Shown: positions 61,008-64,000 of the stretch, in pieces
How positions within the stretch are numbered: the stretch's first letter is position 1
Layout of the letters: every line of letters starts with the position of its first letter
NCBI RefSeq assembly: GCF_030848575.1
Contig: NZ_JAVDDX010000002.1
Location: 496,001-560,000 of the forward strand
Direction: 5' to 3'
Source: Haloarcula sp. H-GB4
GTDB lineage: Archaea > Halobacteriota > Halobacteria > Halobacteriales > Haloarculaceae
DNA: 64,000 nucleotides
The notes under the pieces: model-generated
What the model was told of the DNA's origin: nothing
The model's input: the letters and a program-made list of their open reading frames with translations, nothing else
The model's database searches: none
Program-made: the position numbers and the translations under genes

Positions 61008-62174
61008 TTATTTTTCGATGATGCTCTCTTCAATCCGCTCGCCGAAGTGCGTCGCCGTGTCCTCGTGGTGAATGAGGATTTCGTCGCCGGGTTCGAGGTC
61101 CGTGACAGCGGTTCGCCCGTCCTGAGTATGGACCTTGATCGTCTCGGCGTTCTGGAGCAGCGTCTCGATGCGGTCGCCGTCTTCGGTTTCAGCCTGAACG
61201 CGGAACATCGGGCGCTTCTCGATTTTCGCGCGGCCGACGATGGCCTCACGGGTGCGTCCGTTCGCATTGACTATTTGGACCTCGTCGCCAGACTGGAGTT
61301 CCGAGAGGTACTTCGTGCCACCGTCAGGCGTTCGGACGTAAGCGTGGACCGCACCAGCGTTGACTCGGAACGGCCGAGAGGCGACGTATGGCGACTCAGC
61401 CGTCTCGGCGTGGACGAAAAAGAGCCCACGAGCCATCGACCCGACAAGCATCCCCTCATCGTGTTCCATCAGGCTGCCCGTGTCGATACAGACGCGGTCA
61501 GCGGAGCCGGTCTGCTCGATGGCGGTGACCTGGGCGTACTCTAGGTCGAGCGACTCCCGGCCCATCTCGTCACGGACTTCCACTGTCTTGCGGATTTCGT
61601 CGACTTCGTCGGTGTCCAGCAGGACGCCGTCGGCCCCCAGTTCCAGCGTCTCATAGGCCGTCCGGGCGTCCTCTGCGGTCCGGACGCCGGCGATGAGGTC
61701 CGTCTCCTCGCCGACGCGGGCGATGAGGTTTTCGAGCGGAATGATCTGCCAGTTCTCGCCGATGACAATCGTGAAGTCAGCCTCGGCGGCGACCGCTTCT
61801 GCGAAGGCCTCGTAGTCCTCGTCGAAGATGCGGACGTAGCCGCCGTCGGGGGCAGCCCCGTTCTGCCGCAACGTCGAGAGGTCCGCGGAGCCGGAGAAAT
61901 CGGACGGAAGGTCGACCGTCCCGTCGCCTTCGCCGTCTTTCCCGACGATGGTCGCATCGGCCTCTGAGTCCTCCGCCTCGGACTCCATCACGTGGACATC
62001 GCCGTTGGTGAACGCGGCGATGTTTATCTCGCCAAGTTCCGAGACGCGGTCGACGTCTTCCTCATCGACCAGTACCCAGTCGACGCCGGCCTCGATACCG
62101 GCGGTGATCCGGCGTTTCCGTGTCTCCCAATCGCCGACCTCGCTGTCGGCTTTGAGCCAGACGCTTCGAGTCAT
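61008..62174 (-). CDS. 3-dehydroquinate synthase II (archaeal type)
   Basis: A 388-residue archaeal DHQ synthase, which makes 3-dehydroquinate from the ADTH-derived precursor by NAD-dependent deamination and cyclisation; it is unrelated to bacterial AroB. Family blocks: VWLKADSEVGDWETRKRRIT (4-23), GIEAGVDWVLVDEEDVDRV, GVLLDTDEVDEIR, DTGSLMEHDEGMLVGSMARG (about 245) and FRVNAGAVHAYVRTPDG. It pairs with the ADTH synthase gene at the right edge and with aroD to form the alternative archaeal shikimate entry. Confidence 0.94.
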   Translation of the reverse strand: MTRSVWLKADSEVGDWETRKRRITAGIEAGVDWVLVDEEDVDRVSELGEINIAAFTNGDVHVMESEAEDSEADATIVGKDGEGDGTVDLPSDFSGSADLSTLRQNGAAPDGGYVRIFDEDYEAFAEAVAAEADFTIVIGENWQIIPLENLIARVGEETDLIAGVRTAEDARTAYETLELGADGVLLDTDEVDEIRKTVEVRDEMGRESLDLEYAQVTAIEQTGSADRVCIDTGSLMEHDEGMLVGSMARGLFFVHAETAESPYVASRPFRVNAGAVHAYVRTPDGGTKYLSELQSGDEVQIVNANGRTREAIVGRAKIEKRPMFRVQAETEDGDRIETLLQNAETIKVHTQDGRTAVTDLEPGDEILIHHEDTATHFGERIEESIIEK

Positions 62175-62277
62175 ACGCCCACGTCCGCAACGGTGGGGCT
62201 TGAACGTGGCGGAACCCGGGTCGGCCTGTCAAGTGACAGACGGGGAAGGGATATGCGCACGGCAGGCGATATTTGTT

Positions 62278-62400
62278 GGATGTCCTGATATTGGAATCTT
62301 GAGGGTGCAAGATTTGTTATTTATTCCAAATAATCGTAATTAATTGTTGGCCAATGGACTTATCAATGAGCATTACTAATAAAGTATCTACATAATACAA
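62278..62400. promoter_or_regulatory. AT-rich control region upstream of MinD-like gene
   Basis: A sharply AT-rich stretch in GC-rich surroundings. It contains TTATTT-ATTCC-AAATAA (62308-62324, inverted repeat), the palindrome TTGGCCAA (62347-62354) and the TATA box ACTAATAAAG (62375-62384), 28-37 bases before the ATG at 62412. No DnaA/Orc box was recognised. Confidence 0.5.
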
Positions 62401-62411
62401 TCCAGCTACAG

Positions 62412-63629
62412 ATGGTTACTAACCATGTCTACACAATTGCCGGGGCGAAAGGGGGGATCGGAAAGACGACGTCCAGCATCAACCTCGGCACACTGCTGGC
62501 GAAGGCCGGATACTCGACCGTCGTCGTGGAGATGGACCTTGCGATGGCGAACCTCGTCGACTTTCTCGATGTCGACATCGACACCGACGAGGATGCGACG
62601 TTTCACGACGTGCTCGCCGGCGAGGCGGCAGTCACAGAGGCGATGTATGAGACTGACGCTGACCTGTCAATCGTGCCGAGCGGGACCACGCTCGAAGGGT
62701 ACGCGGACACCGACCTCGACCGACTTCCCGGCATCGTCGAAACCCTCCGGTGGCACCACGACATCGTCCTGTTGGACACCCCGGCAGGACTGAGCAAGGA
62801 GACGATTCGGCCGCTCAAGCTCGCCGACGACGTGTTGCTCGTTTCGACACCGCGAGTGGCGTCGATACGGAACGTTTCGAACACGAAAGAACTCGCAGCG
62901 CGGGTCGAAGCGCCGGTTCGGGGCCTCATTCTCACGAAATCCGGGACGGGCGCGTCGCCGGGTGCCGATGAAATCTCGGAGTTCCTCGATGTCGAACTGC
63001 TCGGCCACGTGCCGGAAGACGACGCCGTCCCGCACTCTCAGGACAGTGGTACACCCGTCGTTCGGAACGCACCCAGCAGCAGCGCTGCGATAGCCTACGA
63101 GCGGATCTCGGAGCGGCTCGTCGATACGGAGAAGGCGTCAACCGCCTCCACGGCAGACGCGGCCAGTCTGGGAGAACTATCCGACTTGGACGACCCAGAG
63201 CCGACGACCCGGCCAGCGGAACAGCCACCACAGCGGCACATCCACGGGACAACGGACGGCGGCAAGACAGTCCACCCATCGGACGCAATCAGGGACAACA
63301 GCGACCTGACCGGTCCAGCACCAGCCAAGCAGGACAGGGCGGGCGAGCCGCCAGCGGAGGACATAGCTGAATCGACCGATCTCGGTAAGCCAGCCACTTC
63401 GGAGGCGGACGCCGAAGACGAAGCCGAAACCACGTCGATAATCGACGGGACTGATCTGGTGGAAAGCGAATCAGGACTGGTCGACGGGCCGGAGCAGGAT
63501 GCCGACGCGCCGGAACAGGAAGCCAGTGACTCGCCGTCGGACGCTCCCAGCGAGAGCGATGCGGATGCCAGCGACGGAGACGAAGCTAACGGTTTCGGCC
63601 AGAGAATGCGGTCACTGTTTGGCTTTTAG
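62412..63629 (+). CDS. MinD/ParA-type ATPase with long acidic tail
   Basis: A 405-residue protein. Residues 1-245 are a deviant-Walker P-loop ATPase: GAKGGIGKTTSSINLG (11-26), switch VVEMDLAMANL (38-48) and Walker B DIVLLDTPAGLSKETI (about 117-132). Residues 245-393 are a disordered tail rich in Asp, Glu, Ser and Pro. It closes with GFGQRMRSLFGF, a short amphipathic end like the membrane-targeting helix of MinD. Haloarchaeal MinD homologues place pili and archaella rather than the Z-ring; which paralogue this is cannot be decided. Overlaps the ADTH synthase gene tail to tail by 3-4 bases. Confidence 0.87.
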   Translation: MVTNHVYTIAGAKGGIGKTTSSINLGTLLAKAGYSTVVVEMDLAMANLVDFLDVDIDTDEDATFHDVLAGEAAVTEAMYETDADLSIVPSGTTLEGYADTDLDRLPGIVETLRWHHDIVLLDTPAGLSKETIRPLKLADDVLLVSTPRVASIRNVSNTKELAARVEAPVRGLILTKSGTGASPGADEISEFLDVELLGHVPEDDAVPHSQDSGTPVVRNAPSSSAAIAYERISERLVDTEKASTASTADAASLGELSDLDDPEPTTRPAEQPPQRHIHGTTDGGKTVHPSDAIRDNSDLTGPAPAKQDRAGEPPAEDIAESTDLGKPATSEADAEDEAETTSIIDGTDLVESESGLVDGPEQDADAPEQEASDSPSDAPSESDADASDGDEANGFGQRMRSLFGF

Positions 63630-64000
63630 GCCTCGACGGCCAGTCCGGCCTCGCGGAGCGCTTCCTCGGTGGTGGCGTCGTCGTGGACAACGGCGGAGAC
63701 GGCACGGGCAATCTTCTCGGGTTCGTCGTGCTGGAAAATAGAGCGGCCCATCGAAACGCCGGAGGCCCCAGCGTCCATCGTTCCCCGAACCATCCGGACG
63801 GTGTCCTCGTCACTCCCCTTCGAGCCGCCAGCGATGACCACCGGCAGCGACGTAGACTCGACGACGTGCTGGAACGTCTCGGCGGAGCCGGTGTAGCCGG
63901 TCTTGACGATGTCCGCGCCCAGTTCCTCGGCCAGTCGGACGGCGTGGCCGACGGATTGATTGTAGTCCTCGTTCTCGGCGTCGATGTCGGGGCCGCGGGC
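63626..64000 (-). CDS. ADTH synthase / class I aldolase (C-terminal part)
   Basis: The last 124 residues of a DhnA-type class I aldolase; the start lies beyond the right edge. Visible blocks: ADIVKTGYTGSAETFQHVVE with the Schiff-base Lys, LPVVIAGGSKGSDEDTVRMV and ASGVSMGRSIFQHDEPEKI. The sequence fits 2-amino-3,7-dideoxy-D-threo-hept-6-ulosonate synthase, which supplies DHQ synthase II, although fructose-bisphosphate aldolase of the same family cannot be fully excluded. The neighbouring DHQ synthase II supports the ADTH role. Confidence 0.9.
   Translation of the reverse strand, partial: ARGPDIDAENEDYNQSVGHAVRLAEELGADIVKTGYTGSAETFQHVVESTSLPVVIAGGSKGSDEDTVRMVRGTMDAGASGVSMGRSIFQHDEPEKIARAVSAVVHDDATTEEALREAGLAVEA

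Noticed and set aside
1..64000. CRISPR arrays, rRNA genes, prophage or plasmid-type replication origin
   Set aside because: No regularly spaced repeats, no rRNA segments, no phage structural genes and no Orc1/Cdc6 gene were seen.

Overview
This is chromosomal DNA from an extremely halophilic archaeon (class Halobacteria). The predicted proteins are strongly acidic, GC content is high outside a few AT-rich promoter gaps, and many genes start 20-40 bases downstream of a haloarchaeal TATA box, as expected for leaderless mRNAs. The window carries archaeal TFB, family B DNA polymerase, Mre11-Rad50, a thermosome subunit, an AglD-type glycosyltransferase and the archaeal (ADTH/DHQ synthase II) shikimate route. 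Gene content suggests a Haloarcula-like genome, but that genus call is an impression. No database search was run; family names and DUF numbers come from memory of protein sequences.

Layout. 1-4.2 kb: a partial response regulator, small regulators, a YkgJ-type cysteine-cluster protein, an MBL hydrolase and a SAM methyltransferase. 4.2-5.8 kb: an IS200/IS605-group insertion with only a TnpB gene; its RuvC-II acidic residue appears to be missing. 5.9-15.9 kb: metabolic and housekeeping genes (GT2, amidohydrolase-like, thermosome, DUF371, a GH2-like protein, a COG1340-type coiled-coil protein, LysE, HD domain, GNAT). 16.2-21.3 kb: tRNA-Gln, then an iron/Fe-S block on the minus strand (sufC-sufB-sufD, ferritin-like, DtxR-family regulator). 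21.3-29.8 kb: PolB, three small plus-strand genes, then mre11-rad50. 29.9-39.5 kb: the most interesting block, a type IV pilus-like locus. It has a 42-aa pilin-core-like peptide, a coiled-coil protein, a small exported protein, a PilB-type ATPase with an N-terminal cysteine cluster and a PilC/TadC-type membrane platform. A separate promoter then precedes four N-terminally anchored exported proteins, one of 1000 aa. 39.5-53.6 kb: mixed metabolism and transport (epimerase, membrane DHH phosphoesterase, aldo-keto reductase, MFS, Nudix, flavin oxidoreductase, Hsp20, ABC exporter, NhaC antiporter). 53.7-64 kb: COG1031 radical SAM, AglD-like N-glycosylation enzyme, TFB, a Zim-like CTAG DNA methylase, DHQ dehydratase, DHQ synthase II, a MinD/ParA ATPase with a long acidic tail, and the end of an ADTH synthase gene.

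Functional links. The Suf operon, ferritin-like protein and DtxR regulator form an iron-homeostasis neighbourhood; a DtxR-like palindrome lies in the sufC leader. The DNA polymerase carries PCNA-binding-like motifs at both ends and Mre11 at its C-terminus. Three proteins keep an enzyme fold but seem to lack catalytic or metal-ligand residues (TnpB, the GH2-like protein and the amidohydrolase-like protein).
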